Shown: positions 52,939 through 62,331 of the stretch, one piece after another
Numbering within the stretch: position 1 is the first letter of the stretch
Layout of the letters: the number at the start of each line of letters is the position of its first letter
Source: Patiriisocius marinistellae
GTDB taxonomy: Bacteria > Bacteroidota > Bacteroidia > Flavobacteriales > Flavobacteriaceae
Direction of reading: 5' to 3'
Assembly: GCF_009014635.1 (NCBI RefSeq)
Contig: NZ_BKCF01000006.1
Coordinates: 1-64,000 of the forward strand
DNA length: 64,000 nt
Program-made: the position numbers and the translations under genes
Notes under the pieces: model-generated
Seen by the model: only the letters and a program-made list of their open reading frames with translations
What the model was told of the DNA's origin: nothing
Database searches by the model: none

Positions 52939-54335
52939 GAGTTATTCTCTATCAGATGTTTAATATTATTTTGGACAATTCTATACTTACCGCTTTTTTC
53001 AACAGCAATATCGTCCACTTGTGTTATATCTATATCCATTTTTGTTCCCACTCTATCTCTCCAATTATCCAAGAAAATCTTTTCAATATGATTAGAATAT
53101 TTTGCGCTATCAAGAACAATTTTTATTTCAATACGTTCAAGACTGTCTTGAATTACCTGAAACTTAATGATTCCCTTTGTATCCTTTAGTGTATTAGAAA
53201 CATTACCCAGATTAATTTTACCCGTCTCTGATGAATAAATATAATCACTCACTCTACCTAAAATTTCTTCTACTAAAGGATTATTGTTCCCACAAGTGCA
53301 AATCTTATCTGATAATAATAAACTATCCCCTATATCATATCTAATCAAAGGAGTACCGTAAGATGTAAATGATGTAAGTATTAAACGCCCTTCTTTAGCA
53401 GGAGTATCATTTTCATCAAGCACTTCAAACACACCGGTTTGTATATCCATGTGGAGATTACCTAGTTTACATTCAAAAATAAATGGTGCTCCTTCAGATG
53501 AAGCATACTGGTCATACACTTTAGTTTTAAAAAAAAGTTCAAGTGCTGCACGAGTTTCCTTAGTAACGGTCTCGGCGGTAGGAAATATTGCTTTCACTGT
53601 ATTAGAAGGAAAATCAATATTATGTGCTAAACCATATTTTGCAATTTCATAAATTGTTGATGGAAAACCTACCAAAAATTCAGGCGAATATGTAGTTAGA
53701 TTTTCAATATAATATTTAAGAAACGTATCTTTCATATGAAAAGTAGAATAATACCTTACATTGTACCAATAATCTGTTTTCCAAAAGCGATTTTTTTTTA
53801 TATCTCTTTTAGTTAATAAACTTTTTCCAGAAAACCAAGCAGTTCTTTTGCCTAATTCATACCCCTCTTTCGCTCTAAAATTATCTAGAATAGCGATTCT
53901 TTCTTGAATATCATTTTCAAATTTGTAAACCGTTAATGATTTTCCTGTAGTACCTCCAGTTTTTGATGCTTTTGCTCTATTTTTTGGAAGTGTAATTATT
54001 TGATCAATATTTGCTCTTAATATTTCTTTATGGATAATAGGAAGTTTTTGTATTTCTGAGATTTCTGAAATTGACAAAACGTCTACATCTTTATAAAATT
54101 GAGCATAAAATGGAGAGTTATTAAAAGTATACCTTAATAAATCTATAAATTTTGATTCTTGTATTTTTTTTAATTCTTCAATGGGTAAACCCTCATTGTT
54201 TTTATAATGTTTTCTCCACTTAGAATAATTTCCAGACATTCTTATTTTATAATTCACTATATTATAACCAGTAACAAATAAATTGTGGCAAAAATGGGGA
54301 AGATAGTTATAAATTTTACTCAGGTATTTTTTCAT
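52935..54335 (-). CDS. CapK/phenylacetate-CoA ligase-like adenylating enzyme
   Basis: A 466-residue member of the adenylate-forming superfamily that would activate a carboxylic acid as an acyl-AMP. The P-loop-like ASKTGGTTGKSL is near 124 and YDQYASSEGAPFIFEC (in part) near 269. TSFTSYGTPLIRYDIGD is near 334 and the C-terminal hinge/lid region spans about 390-466. The family is recurrent in capsule clusters (CapK) without a settled role. The co-located MaoC and GNAT genes suggest production and transfer of an unusual acyl group, an inference. Overlap with the following GT4 gene indicates coupling. Confidence 0.88.
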   Translation of the reverse strand: MKKYLSKIYNYLPHFCHNLFVTGYNIVNYKIRMSGNYSKWRKHYKNNEGLPIEELKKIQESKFIDLLRYTFNNSPFYAQFYKDVDVLSISEISEIQKLPIIHKEILRANIDQIITLPKNRAKASKTGGTTGKSLTVYKFENDIQERIAILDNFRAKEGYELGKRTAWFSGKSLLTKRDIKKNRFWKTDYWYNVRYYSTFHMKDTFLKYYIENLTTYSPEFLVGFPSTIYEIAKYGLAHNIDFPSNTVKAIFPTAETVTKETRAALELFFKTKVYDQYASSEGAPFIFECKLGNLHMDIQTGVFEVLDENDTPAKEGRLILTSFTSYGTPLIRYDIGDSLLLSDKICTCGNNNPLVEEILGRVSDYIYSSETGKINLGNVSNTLKDTKGIIKFQVIQDSLERIEIKIVLDSAKYSNHIEKIFLDNWRDRVGTKMDIDITQVDDIAVEKSGKYRIVQNNIKHLIENNS

Positions 54336-54351
54336 TTTTATAAAAATCTAA

Positions 54352-55590
54352 TTAAACCTCTTCCTCTAAAATTACTTGCTTATAATTGATTGCACAATAG
54401 TTAACTATCATTATAACTGCCACTAATATCCAGAATTCACGTTTACGCAAATGGTAGGTATACCCCCAACTAATTAAACAACCTAAAATAAAAGGAAACA
54501 TAGTTGCAAGATAATCTGAATATGGGTTTACTTTTCTGAATTTTCTATATTTAAACATATAAATAAAAGAAATGAGAAAAATAAGATACCCTATAACGCC
54601 AAATAAACCTGTCTCACCTAACATTTTGAAATAGGTACTATGCACCTCGTGCGTGCCATATTTACTACTAAATCCTCCTATCCCAGAGCCTATTAAAGGT
54701 CTGTCTTCAAATGATTGTATCGCAGCACCAAAGTTTTTTTCCATAAAACCGCCTTTGTTTGTTCCTTCAATCCTTTGAGTAACACGACTATCATACTTTT
54801 TTGATACCCTATTATGAAGATTGGGCAATAGCGTTTCTAAATTAACCCAAAGAATTGATAATAATGCTACCCCAAAAATGACCCCAAAAGTAGCTTTGAA
54901 ATTTCTTTTATAAAGTAAAAAAAATAAAATTCCAGCCGCCAATCCTATATATGCAGCAATTTTACCTGTTAAGAAAATAAATATAATTGAGATAATAATT
55001 GAAACCCGCAATATTTTTCTATTTCTAGGAGATACCAAATCATAAAGTGAAGAATATCGAAGCGGAATTAAAATACTAAGCATCACTAAATAATAAGCAC
55101 CTGCTTGTCCTGCATTTCTAAAACCAGACAACGCCTCTCCATCAGTTCTTTTAGGAAATATTCTAGGCAAACCAATTGTGCTAGATATCAAATCATAAAA
55201 ACCTAAAATAGATGCACAAATCATAGTATACATCAATATGGGAAACAGAGAATCTAATAAGTTATTCTTAAAGTTCTGAAAAATAGTTACAGAAATTAAT
55301 ATTAAAAATAAAAGAATAAGACTTTCTATCAAAGTTCCTGTTATATTATAGGAAAACATGATTGGCAGAAAAAAACATACAATTAAAAACAAGGAAGACT
55401 GATAGACTTTTGAAAGCGATGATGAAGAAGTAAAACCTTTTGTCAAAGCGGTAACTCCAAATAATAATCCAAGAGCACCAAAAATATCTGAAGGTGTTAA
55501 TCTAGAAAGTATGGGATTTGTCCCAGGTTCAGTTATCGTTTGAGTAATAAATGATAAGAAAATAAAAATTATAAAAAAAAACTTTTTCAT
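54352..55590 (-). CDS. Wzy-like O-antigen polymerase/ligase family protein
   Basis: Polytopic inner-membrane protein, 412 residues, about 10-11 membrane segments. It has the Wzy_C/O-antigen ligase domain including the loop SFEDRPLIGSGIGGFSSKYG near 289-308 and EVHSTYFKMLGETGLFG near 312 (HxxYL-like His). It would polymerise undecaprenyl-linked repeats in the periplasm; a WaaL-type ligase cannot be excluded from sequence. It overlaps the preceding GT gene by 4 bp and is the only such gene here. With Wzx and Wzc this completes a Wzy-dependent route. Confidence 0.87.
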   Translation of the reverse strand: MKKFFFIIFIFLSFITQTITEPGTNPILSRLTPSDIFGALGLLFGVTALTKGFTSSSSLSKVYQSSLFLIVCFFLPIMFSYNITGTLIESLILLFLILISVTIFQNFKNNLLDSLFPILMYTMICASILGFYDLISSTIGLPRIFPKRTDGEALSGFRNAGQAGAYYLVMLSILIPLRYSSLYDLVSPRNRKILRVSIIISIIFIFLTGKIAAYIGLAAGILFFLLYKRNFKATFGVIFGVALLSILWVNLETLLPNLHNRVSKKYDSRVTQRIEGTNKGGFMEKNFGAAIQSFEDRPLIGSGIGGFSSKYGTHEVHSTYFKMLGETGLFGVIGYLIFLISFIYMFKYRKFRKVNPYSDYLATMFPFILGCLISWGYTYHLRKREFWILVAVIMIVNYCAINYKQVILEEEV

Positions 55591-56882
55591 TTATTAATTA
55601 ATCTAGCAATAATTTCAGCTTGTTGTTCTCTATTAAATTTTTTCAAAGCATCAATGGACAAAGGTTGTTGTAGCGTTCCTTTTTTGAAAGAAGCAACAAT
55701 ATCTTTAAAGTTATTCACCTGTATTTCAATAGCATCTGCCTTATCATCAATTACCCAACCCAAGTTATTTTCTCTTACTACATTTGCTGGCTCTGCTGTA
55801 TGGGGAGCAAAACAAAGTATAGGCCTTTTCGCTGCTATATACTCATATAACTTTATTGGAATCCCAATACTATGTAATTTAGTGTGGCCTATTATTAGCC
55901 AAAGTAAATGAGTATTTGTTAATCTATATAAAACCTCGCTCCTAGGAATTCGCCCTAAATACTCCATGCATTTGGCAGATTTATATTTATTTATTTCTAA
56001 ACTAAGGTGTTCATCCATAGTACCCGCTATATAAACTTTTATATTTTCAGGGCTTATTATTTTTTCTTCAAAAACAATATCTAACAGCTTAAACAAAGGT
56101 ACTGGGGTGCGTACACCGCTATAAAAACTTCCTGCATAAAAAATATCTAATGTATCACCGGTAAGTGGCTTGATATCTAATTGCCTAAAATCATCTAAAT
56201 CAAAACCGTTATATAATAAGTTGAATTTAGAAGCGTATTTAGGATAGCGATTTTCAAACTTCTGTTTCATGATTTCAGAAACTACCGTGACATAGTCTGT
56301 TTTTTTCAAAACCTTTTTCTCAACAGTTTTATGTAATAATCCTAATAAAATTGATTTATGTTCTATATGTTCTATGTAGTGAAAATCCCGTATATCTGCA
56401 ATCCATTTTAATTTATTATTTCGCTTTTTTATATACAGCGCAGCAAGATGATTTGAAAATAATGGCGAAGTAGAAAATAATACATCTATCGAGTCTAAAA
56501 ATATAGGGTTATTTTTTAAATATTTATAGACATTTGGCAACCAAAAAATAGCTCTATCAGGAAACAACATCGTTCTTGCAGTAACAAAAGCTTTAGACTT
56601 TATTTTAGCTATTATACCGGCATTACTAGCTACTGTTCTATGGTTTCGAATACCTGAAGCTTTTTTTCCTAAAAAATCATCAACCTTTATCAGGGTTACA
56701 TTTTTTATATTTTCGTCAAAACCATCATCAAAACCCATTGAGCTATCAGCGTTACCACAAGTTAAAACAAATACGTCAAATTTAGATTTATCTAAATACT
56801 TGGCTAATGCATAAGGTCGCTGTGCAGCTGGAGAATTAGCTGGAGGATACGAATAGGAGATGATCAGAAACTTCTTTTTCAT
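55587..56882 (-). CDS. GT4-like glycosyltransferase
   Basis: A 431-residue GT-B glycosyltransferase. The N-terminus FLIISYSYPPANSPAAQRP with an acceptor domain and LKWIADIRDFHYI near 157 are typical of the WcaI/WbuB-like subgroup. The C-terminal donor domain contains FYAGSFYSGVRTPVPL near 238, YLGRIPRSEVLY near 292 and a KLYEYIAAKRPILCFA motif near 328. It probably adds a sugar to the lipid-linked precursor. Its 3' end overlaps the Wzy gene by 4 bp. The specific sugar is not deducible. Confidence 0.88.
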   Translation of the reverse strand: MKKKFLIISYSYPPANSPAAQRPYALAKYLDKSKFDVFVLTCGNADSSMGFDDGFDENIKNVTLIKVDDFLGKKASGIRNHRTVASNAGIIAKIKSKAFVTARTMLFPDRAIFWLPNVYKYLKNNPIFLDSIDVLFSTSPLFSNHLAALYIKKRNNKLKWIADIRDFHYIEHIEHKSILLGLLHKTVEKKVLKKTDYVTVVSEIMKQKFENRYPKYASKFNLLYNGFDLDDFRQLDIKPLTGDTLDIFYAGSFYSGVRTPVPLFKLLDIVFEEKIISPENIKVYIAGTMDEHLSLEINKYKSAKCMEYLGRIPRSEVLYRLTNTHLLWLIIGHTKLHSIGIPIKLYEYIAAKRPILCFAPHTAEPANVVRENNLGWVIDDKADAIEIQVNNFKDIVASFKKGTLQQPLSIDALKKFNREQQAEIIARLINK

Positions 56883-56911
56883 TTTTAGTTATAAGAATAA
56901 ATATTGAATTA

Positions 56912-57463
56912 TCACTTTACATATTTTAAAGCATTTTCTTTATTAAAATCTCTTTTTAACAAACCAACATACACACAATCTTTAAAAGCTCCCTGATGAT
57001 AATAGTGATCTCTTAAAAGCCCCTCATTAGTAAAGCCAAGCTTTTTATGCATTTTTACGGTTCCTGGATTGTTTGCAAATAAAGTACCTGTAATTTTATT
57101 AAGGTTCAAAATTTCAAATCCATACGTAAACATCATAACTGCACTCTCAACTGCAAATCCTTTATTTTGAAATTTGTCATCAATACGCAATTTCCATATC
57201 GCATTTTGATGTCTTTGATTTATATTATATAACCCTATAGTACCACCACGTTCTAAGGAACCATCAGGTTGTTTAACCCACAGCAATAAAGGCATGTCCT
57301 TTTTAGTGAGTCCATTAAACCATTTAATTTGGTCTGAATATGATAACGGCTCATGGATAAGATAATTTACAATTTCAGCATCCCACCTAAGGTCAAGCAA
57401 ATATTGTAAATCTGTTTCTTCTACTGGTTTTAATATTAATCTGTCAGATTCTAATACACGCAT
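56912..57463 (-). CDS. GNAT N-acetyltransferase
   Basis: A 183-residue GNAT protein of the RimJ/RimL subgroup. It starts MRVLESDRLILKPVEETDL and has the central strand GGTIGLYNINQRHQNAIWKL (in parts), the acyl-CoA-binding NKGFAVESAVMMF near 106, and LNLNKITGTLFANNPGTVKMHKKLGF (in parts) near 127. It is the second GNAT of the cluster and could acylate another amino sugar or, as RimJ/L relatives do, a protein. It is 30 bp from the GT gene downstream and 68 bp from wzx upstream. Confidence 0.85.
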   Translation of the reverse strand: MRVLESDRLILKPVEETDLQYLLDLRWDAEIVNYLIHEPLSYSDQIKWFNGLTKKDMPLLLWVKQPDGSLERGGTIGLYNINQRHQNAIWKLRIDDKFQNKGFAVESAVMMFTYGFEILNLNKITGTLFANNPGTVKMHKKLGFTNEGLLRDHYYHQGAFKDCVYVGLLKRDFNKENALKYVK

Positions 57464-57530
57464 GATAAAAAATTAAAAGGTTTGAATTATTTTAAAGTAA
57501 TAATTGAAAAACTATTTTTCTAAAAGAGCC

Positions 57531-58877
57531 TTAATTAAATAGATAAGCCATTATAATTAGTATTGTTAGGCTTCCAATAATTGGATTCAAAAATACTTGT
57601 TTTAGATAAAGTGTCCATAGCTTTTCTTTAATAAGTATTACTATGACAAAAAATATTGTTGAAAACAATGAGCCAAAAACAATTCCTGTAATACCAAAGT
57701 AATAATACAATAAAATAGAAATGATAACATTTAATACTAGCATAAAAACTGCTATTTTAGTGATAAACCTTGTCTCACCCTTAGCTGTTAATAGAATTCC
57801 ATAACTATTGTTTCTGAACAAGGCTACTAAAAGATAGGTTTTGAACAAAATAACTGATGATGCGTATGCTTCAGAATAAACAAAGAAAATAATTTCTTCT
57901 GCAAAAAACATACATATTAACAAAATGGGATAGGTCAATAATGATACTTTTTTTGTAGTATTTACCCAAATAGATTTTGCTTTAGCTTCATTCCCAGCCT
58001 CAATATTCGCAACCATTGAAGGAAATATTTGTTGTGAAAAGGCAGCACTTAACATAGCAAATATGGGTATTTCTAAAGCTCCAACTGAGAATATTGCAAA
58101 TGTTGTTTCGTTTTCAAAAACGTTGACAATTAGCTTGTCTAAATATCCATTGATTAGCCCTGTAAATGTTGCTAAATAAAGAGGAAAACCATAGTGAAGC
58201 ATTTCTTTCACTTTTACTTTAGAGACGGTTTCTGTACTCGTTTTAAAAGGTAATTTTATATAGTAGAAAAAGGAAGGTAATCCAAAAATCGCTGCATAAA
58301 CCACTATAGGGATTACTAGAAAATATCCATTAGTAAACTTGAAGAAAAAAACCCCGCAAAAAATTACAAGTAAACTTCCTATGGCTCCATAGAAAGATAA
58401 CTTTGTTAGAACTTCGGTCTTGTCTAAATTTATGTAAGTGTAGCGTAATGACTTATTTGTAATAAAAGCCAGTAATGGCAATGGAAACAACAAACTTATT
58501 AGGTAATAAGAACCTAAGTTAATAAGGCAACTGTAATGTAATACATTAGTAACAAGAGCTATAAAAAAAACAAAAAGCGCAATTAAAAAAAGTACTCTCG
58601 TTAGGCTTTTATAATAACCTGAATAGTCTTTATTCTTAGCTATAAAATATTTATAACCCTCTGGTAATCCAAATGTAATTAGAGGAATTCCTAGATTGAA
58701 GATAAAAAAAACCTCTTTCCATAGTCCAAACTGTTTTACCGAAAGTTCCTTTGAAAAAAAATAGTCAACTAAAACAAATAGAACTGCAACAAAACTTTGT
58801 GATACTGCGAGGTGGAGAGATTTTACACTCCCTCCTGCCCCAAAGCGCATCATTAGTTTATTAAAAATTTTTTGCAC
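57531..58877 (-). CDS. Wzx-like polysaccharide flippase
   Basis: MATE/MOP-type inner-membrane flippase that moves the undecaprenyl-linked repeat unit to the periplasm. It has 448 residues and about 14 hydrophobic segments with few charged loops, the standard Wzx size. The start is probably GTG at 58877 (MQKIFNKL); an ATG eight codons later at 58853 is also possible. It lies 4 bp after the 2-epimerase stop, so it is co-transcribed. Pairing with Wzy and Wzc indicates a Wzy-dependent rather than ABC-dependent pathway. Confidence 0.9.
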   Translation of the reverse strand: MQKIFNKLMMRFGAGGSVKSLHLAVSQSFVAVLFVLVDYFFSKELSVKQFGLWKEVFFIFNLGIPLITFGLPEGYKYFIAKNKDYSGYYKSLTRVLFLIALFVFFIALVTNVLHYSCLINLGSYYLISLLFPLPLLAFITNKSLRYTYINLDKTEVLTKLSFYGAIGSLLVIFCGVFFFKFTNGYFLVIPIVVYAAIFGLPSFFYYIKLPFKTSTETVSKVKVKEMLHYGFPLYLATFTGLINGYLDKLIVNVFENETTFAIFSVGALEIPIFAMLSAAFSQQIFPSMVANIEAGNEAKAKSIWVNTTKKVSLLTYPILLICMFFAEEIIFFVYSEAYASSVILFKTYLLVALFRNNSYGILLTAKGETRFITKIAVFMLVLNVIISILLYYYFGITGIVFGSLFSTIFFVIVILIKEKLWTLYLKQVFLNPIIGSLTILIIMAYLFN

Positions 58878-58880
58878 TAT

Positions 58881-59969
58881 TTAGTTGGTAAAATTAACTA
58901 GCCCATCAATTATCTTTTGACTTGCATCTCCAGTACCATATAAGTTTTTTGAAAAATCTAATGATGTATTACCAGCACTCGTGTAAGCTGCAATTATTTT
59001 ATCTGTATCTGCACCTACTAAAGTGTTATAGCCATTATTGACTAACTCAACCCACTCAGTATCATCGCGCATAGTTAAACAGAACTTCTTAAAAAAGAAA
59101 GCTTCTTTTTGTAATCCTCCGCTGTCAGTCATAACTAAAGTACAATTATTTAGAAGATAAAGCATTTCTAAATAACCAACAGGTTCAATACAAAAAATGT
59201 TTTTATGAAGTGTAATAGCGTATTTTTCTATAAAACTCTTAGTACGGGGGTGTAATGGAATCACGATAGCATCTTTCTCAGCAATTTTATTAAGTGCATT
59301 AAAAATGCCATTCAACCTCTTAGGGTCATCTGTATTTTCTGCCCTATGTATTGTTGAAAGGATAAAGTTTTCTGGTAAGTTGTCAGAAGGTTTTTTAGCA
59401 AAAGGAGTAAATACTAAACTTGCATCCAACATAACGTCTCCATTCTTTACTACCTTAGTGCCTATATAGTCATAGCCTTCTTTTTTCAAATTTTCTATTG
59501 CGCTATCTGTAGGAACAAATAGCAGCGTACTCATTCTATCTGTTAAGATTCTATTAGCTTCCTCAGGCATTCGCTCATTAAATGAACGAAGTCCAGCCTC
59601 AATGTGTGCAACCTTGATATGCAACTTTCTTGCTGCTAATGCACCTGCAAGTGTTGAATTTGTATCTCCATGAACAAGAACCCATTGTGGTTGTTCATTA
59701 ATTAATATTTTTTCAATGGCTTCCAGCATTTGCCCCGTCATTGCCCCATGAGAAAGACCATTTATGTTTAATTGGTATTTGGGCTTAGGGATGTTCATTT
59801 GTTCAAAAAAAACACCACTCATATTAGCATCATAATGTTGTCCCGTATGAACGATAATTTCTTCTACAGGAGCTTTAGGATGCTGCGCACTATATTCAAG
59901 AACGGCTTTACTAATGGCCGCTGACTTTATAAACTGCGGTCGTGCGCCAATAATGGTAATAATTTTCAT
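58881..59969 (-). CDS. UDP-N-acetylglucosamine 2-epimerase (non-hydrolysing; WecB/WbpI type)
   Basis: Epimerises C2 of a UDP-GlcNAc-type sugar to the manno form in the cytosol. I use ATG 59969, giving the family N-terminus MKIITIIGARPQF and a 362-residue product; the upstream ATG (60014) adds a non-conserved tail inside the Gfo/Idh gene. Motifs seen are HTGQHYD near 51, VHGDTNSTLAGALAARKL near 92, HIEAGLRSF near 114, STIHRAENTDD near 213 and MTDSGGLQKEAF near 275. Next to the WlbA- and WlbB-like genes it more likely acts as WbpI, on UDP-2,3-diacetamido-uronic acid, than as WecB. This is a contextual inference. Confidence 0.9.
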   Translation of the reverse strand: MKIITIIGARPQFIKSAAISKAVLEYSAQHPKAPVEEIIVHTGQHYDANMSGVFFEQMNIPKPKYQLNINGLSHGAMTGQMLEAIEKILINEQPQWVLVHGDTNSTLAGALAARKLHIKVAHIEAGLRSFNERMPEEANRILTDRMSTLLFVPTDSAIENLKKEGYDYIGTKVVKNGDVMLDASLVFTPFAKKPSDNLPENFILSTIHRAENTDDPKRLNGIFNALNKIAEKDAIVIPLHPRTKSFIEKYAITLHKNIFCIEPVGYLEMLYLLNNCTLVMTDSGGLQKEAFFFKKFCLTMRDDTEWVELVNNGYNTLVGADTDKIIAAYTSAGNTSLDFSKNLYGTGDASQKIIDGLVNFTN

Positions 59970-59970
59970 T

Positions 59971-60942
59971 TTATTTTCTTCTAAAAGGGTGAATAGACAA
60001 AGGTTTTTTAGCATAAGGATGGTAATCTCCTTTTAACCCTATGGGAGTTGCATTTCTTATATTATAGACAATTTCAATGGCTTGACGCGCATCTTCAATT
60101 CCGTAGCCATTCCCTTTTAAGATTTCTTTATAACTCGATGTATGTAAATCTGTAAATCCACCACTAAACTCTAGTTCTTCGCCATCTACTGTAATAGAAC
60201 GATAGGTGCGTTGTCCTTTTTCTACCACCTCTTTAGGAAGTACCTCATCATTAATAGATAAAAACCAGCGCACACGAGCACGATCTAATTCTAAATATCC
60301 AGATGCTCTATCATGAGAATAAACATGTGTTATATTTGCTTTTACCCCACCAAAAATCCAAGATAACATATCATAAAAATGCACGCCTATATTTGTAGCA
60401 ATACCTCCAGATTTGTCTTCATTTCCTTTCCAAGATGTATAATACCAACTTCCGCGAGATGTCAAATATGTAAGATCTACATCATACACTTTATCCTTTG
60501 GTCCTTCATCAATTTTTTTCTTAAGAGCAATAATACTTTCATGCACTCTTAGTTGAAGAATGTTGTAAATTTTCTTCCCAGTTTCTTTTTCAATAGTTTT
60601 AAGAGAATCGACGCTCCATGGGTTAAGTACCAATGGTTTTTCACAAATAGCATCTGCTCCTTGATTTAATGCAAAACGTATGTGAGAATCATGCAAATAA
60701 TTAGGAGTACAAATGCTAACGTAATCCATTTGAGTTCCCTTCTCATGCTTTAACTTTGATAATTCTCGATCGAAGCGTTCAAACTCTGTAAAGAAGGCAG
60801 CATTAGGAAAATAACTATCAATAACACCCACGCTATCAAATTTGTCAAGAGCTGCTACTAGATTATTATTTGTTTCCTTTATAGCCTGCATATGTCGTGG
60901 TGCGATATATCCTGAGGCTCCAATGAGTGCAAAATTTTTCAT
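59971..60942 (-). CDS. Gfo/Idh/MocA oxidoreductase (WlbA/WbpB-like)
   Basis: NAD-dependent sugar dehydrogenase, 323 residues, likely the UDP-GlcNAcA 3-dehydrogenase of diNAc-uronic acid synthesis. The nucleotide-binding motif FALIGASGYIAPRHMQAI starts at residue 3. VSICTPNYLHDSHI is near 76, and CEKPLVLNPW near 98 carries the conserved Lys of the EKP motif. TNIGVHFYDMLSWIFGG is near 182. The start overlaps the acetyltransferase gene by 4 bp. WbpB and WlbA are the closest named relatives by pattern; other 3-dehydrogenases remain possible. Confidence 0.9.
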   Translation of the reverse strand: MKNFALIGASGYIAPRHMQAIKETNNNLVAALDKFDSVGVIDSYFPNAAFFTEFERFDRELSKLKHEKGTQMDYVSICTPNYLHDSHIRFALNQGADAICEKPLVLNPWSVDSLKTIEKETGKKIYNILQLRVHESIIALKKKIDEGPKDKVYDVDLTYLTSRGSWYYTSWKGNEDKSGGIATNIGVHFYDMLSWIFGGVKANITHVYSHDRASGYLELDRARVRWFLSINDEVLPKEVVEKGQRTYRSITVDGEELEFSGGFTDLHTSSYKEILKGNGYGIEDARQAIEIVYNIRNATPIGLKGDYHPYAKKPLSIHPFRRK

Positions 60943-61523
60943 GATTTGATTTTCTGTACTTGGTTATTTTTTAATTGGTATTCGTCGTTTCTTTCTGGAC
61001 AATGTGCAACACCTTCTTCATTAAAGCTTAGTCTATGCCCATATTCACTAACCCACCCTATTTGTTTTGCTGGGTTACCTACTAAGAGAGCAAAATCTTT
61101 AACTGGTTTTGTAATAACTGCTCCAGCTCCAATTAATGCGTACTTTCCAATATCATTTCCGCAGATAATAGTTGCGTTTGCACCTATAGAAGCTCCTTTT
61201 TTCACAAGTGTTCTAGCATATTCATCTTTTCTATTAACTGCACTTCTTGGATTGATTACATTTGTAAAAACCATTGAAGGACCTAGAAAAACATCATCCT
61301 CACAAATCACACCTGTGTAGATTGAAACATTATTCTGCACTTTTACATTTTCTCCTAAAATAACGTCTGGAGAAACCACAACATTTTGACCTATATTGCA
61401 TCGTTTACCCAAAGTACAATTGGACATAATGTGAGAAAAGTGCCAAATTTTTGTACCGTCGCCTATGATACATCCATCATCAACAAACGAGGATTTATGC
61501 GCAAAGTAATTTAATCTAGACAT
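60939..61523 (-). CDS. left-handed beta-helix N-acetyltransferase (WlbB/WbpD-like)
   Basis: A 194-residue trimeric hexapeptide-repeat acetyltransferase. The repeat region begins DDGCIIGDGTKIWHFSHIMSNC and continues with NIGQNVVVSPDVILGENVKV and NVSIYTGVICEDDVFLGPS (each in parts). The C-terminal WVSEYGHRLSF and HCPERNDEYQL are typical of WbpD/WlbB. It acetylates the 3-amino group of UDP-GlcNAc(3NH2)A. It is translationally coupled to the Gfo/Idh dehydrogenase (4-bp overlap). The aminotransferase and 6-dehydrogenase of this pathway are not seen next to it. Confidence 0.92.
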   Translation of the reverse strand: MSRLNYFAHKSSFVDDGCIIGDGTKIWHFSHIMSNCTLGKRCNIGQNVVVSPDVILGENVKVQNNVSIYTGVICEDDVFLGPSMVFTNVINPRSAVNRKDEYARTLVKKGASIGANATIICGNDIGKYALIGAGAVITKPVKDFALLVGNPAKQIGWVSEYGHRLSFNEEGVAHCPERNDEYQLKNNQVQKIKS

Positions 61524-61529
61524 GGTAAA

Positions 61530-62327
61530 TTATCGTATAGTTTCATTATAGATTTCATCAAGCGACATGATAGAGTAATTGTTTTCTTTTACAAAAGATA
61601 CAATGTCTAAAATAGTATCGCCTATACCTTTTTCTGTTGTATTTTTCATTTTCTCAATTGTCTCTGCTGAAATATTATTGTATTCCTCTCTAGAGAGTGA
61701 ATCTTTTATATTTCTCATAAAAGGCATATTAGGTGAGTTAAATACAAAATTCATTGGGTGGTAACTAATAATCTTAATTCCTGGAGTTCTAAATTGTTCT
61801 TCGTATACTTTAAAGTCAAGATTCAACTTGTTATACAAATGAGTTCCATCTTCAAAGAAAATAGGATAATGAAGTAATCCAGATTCATGGATTATTGGAT
61901 AGCTTTCAGTCTTCATTATAGTTCCGAGATTAGAATTATAATTAAACCCAAATTTATCTTTAAGCATGTGAGTTATATCTGTCACATCGAATAAACGATG
62001 ACTTCTAAACCCTTTAGCTTCTGGAGCAAACCTCATAACAGTTTCAATTATCTCTTGAAAGTTTTCTCCATGTGAGCTATTTGCTAAAAAATTAGGGTGA
62101 ATACCTCTATCTAATTTTCCTGCTTTAAAATTTTGTTCAATAAGTTTAGATTCGTGTGTAACAAATAGTGTAGGTTTTAAATTGTGAGGATTAAGAATGT
62201 TAAAATATTCTTCCATTACAGCTTCAGAAGCCCAGTCTATATCACTAGTAAAACAGAAAACAGGCTTATCGTGCCACTCTCTTTTCTTTTTTAATTTTTC
62301 AAGTAAAAATTCAATTTTATTTTGCAT
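61530..62327 (-). CDS. polysaccharide deacetylase-like protein (WbmS-like)
   Basis: A 265-residue protein with a NodB-type deacetylase pattern that I associate with the WbmS-like group of polysaccharide clusters. The metal-binding motif FTSDIDWA is near 26, HPNFLANSSHGENF near 77, FRSHRLFD near 107, and SYHPMNFVF near 188 with the catalytic His. It has no signal peptide, so it would act on a cytosolic sugar nucleotide or lipid-linked intermediate rather than on exported polymer. It begins 4 bp after a -7 box and may start the cluster's main transcript. Confidence 0.75.
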   Translation of the reverse strand: MQNKIEFLLEKLKKKREWHDKPVFCFTSDIDWASEAVMEEYFNILNPHNLKPTLFVTHESKLIEQNFKAGKLDRGIHPNFLANSSHGENFQEIIETVMRFAPEAKGFRSHRLFDVTDITHMLKDKFGFNYNSNLGTIMKTESYPIIHESGLLHYPIFFEDGTHLYNKLNLDFKVYEEQFRTPGIKIISYHPMNFVFNSPNMPFMRNIKDSLSREEYNNISAETIEKMKNTTEKGIGDTILDIVSFVKENNYSIMSLDEIYNETIR

Positions 62328-62331
62328 TCGG

